A stretch of 64,000 bases of DNA, from positions 434,001 through 498,000 of the forward strand of contig NZ_OUNR01000012.1 of NCBI RefSeq assembly GCF_900403705.1, given 5' to 3'. The position numbers and the translations under genes were made by a program. The notes under the pieces were generated by a model. It searched no databases, was not told the DNA's origin, and was given only the letters and a program-made list of their open reading frames with translations. Source of the stretch: Nitrospira lenta. Lineage in GTDB: Bacteria; Nitrospirota; Nitrospiria; Nitrospirales; Nitrospiraceae. Below are positions 63,851 through 64,000 of the stretch, piece after piece; within the stretch, counting starts at the first letter, position 1, and each line of letters starts with the position of its first letter.

Positions 63851-64000
63851 CGAAGGAGAGGCGAAAGGGAAAGAGCTGATGGAGAGTCCAAGCGGAAAAA
63901 TTTCTGAGGTGGTTTCCCCTGAGATCGTTCAACGTCCGTTGCGCAAGTCTTCGTCTGCTCGCATGGATCGGGAGCGCCGTCTCCTTGCGCTGTTGGAGAC
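63843..64000 (+). CDS. unknown gene, 5' part only
   Basis: Starting at an ATG that overlaps the preceding stop by eight bases, the frame stays open to the window end: 52 codons. It begins NDEGEAKGKELMESPSGKIS and is polar and charged, then becomes more basic (RMDRERRLLALLE). No domain is visible. The position after pseudopilin genes suggests a pilus or secretion component, but nothing in the sequence proves that. Confidence 0.5.
   Translation, partial: MNDEGEAKGKELMESPSGKISEVVSPEIVQRPLRKSSSARMDRERRLLALLE

Overview
The window is 64 kb of bacterial chromosome, densely packed and about 58-60% GC by eye. Gene content and protein style fit a Nitrospirota bacterium, most likely Nitrospira. The pointers are a nitrosocyanin-like cupredoxin, a run of HEAT-repeat proteins, the hom-thrC-apgM-like-lysC arrangement, and several secreted proteins of no recognised family. 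This assignment is inference; there is no rRNA in the window. The single RNA gene is tRNA-Pro(GGG). I saw no insertion sequence, phage or CRISPR array.

Region 1 (1-12.1 kb) is accessory. It holds the 3' end of a Rieske oxygenase, a CPA2/Kef antiporter, a HAD phosphatase and a small secreted protein. A minus-strand operon follows (VOC protein, MBL hydrolase, UDP-glucuronate 4-epimerase-like enzyme) and ends in a decayed NTF2/SnoaL-like pseudogene. Then come a secreted sulfatase-modifying-factor-like protein, hemD, and two convergent genes of unknown function.

Region 2 (12.1-24.5 kb) has two secreted LPP20/FlgT-like proteins, divergent from a cluster that starts with a secreted alkaline-phosphatase-superfamily protein. 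That protein appears to lack its metal ligands. It is followed by a small secreted protein and five consecutive HEAT-repeat genes. ugd, a CBS-domain protein and a membrane-anchored spermidine-synthase-like protein complete the region.

Region 3 (24.5-28.6 kb) contains a nitrosocyanin-like cupredoxin with a strong ribosome binding site and terminator, a ferredoxin, a DUF192 protein, a Rieske ferredoxin, a chagasin-like inhibitor and a D-amino-acid/branched-chain aminotransferase.

Region 4 (28.6-38.5 kb) is the classic translation/RNA operon: rimP-nusA-infB-ylxP-rbfA-truB-rpsO-pnp, then an M16 peptidase. Two strong hairpins lie between rpsO and pnp. Region 5 (38.5-40.1 kb) is an isolated two-gene unit for unknown exported proteins, with a near-consensus promoter and a strong terminator.

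Region 6 (40.2-46.3 kb, minus) carries mutS, a LapA-like protein, tsaE, nnrD/nnrE and pdxJ. Region 7 (46.4-54.4 kb, plus) is an amino-acid operon: alaC-like, hom, thrC, apgM-like (proposed homoserine kinase), lysC and cimA. A 142-bp diverged tandem duplication sits at the apgM-lysC junction. Region 8 (54.5-64 kb) has an IHF/HU protein, a MerR regulator, tRNA-Pro, surE, a DedA protein, cysS, rlmB and a stand-alone LuxR-type regulator. It ends with prepilin peptidase and a run of minor-pseudopilin-like genes that continues off the end.

The points most worth following up are the nitrosocyanin-like cupredoxin, the inactive-looking phosphatase plus HEAT cluster, the unknown exported pair at 38.8-40.1 kb, the apgM-like gene in the position of homoserine kinase, the chimeric duplication upstream of lysC, and the clearly readable NTF2-like pseudogene.
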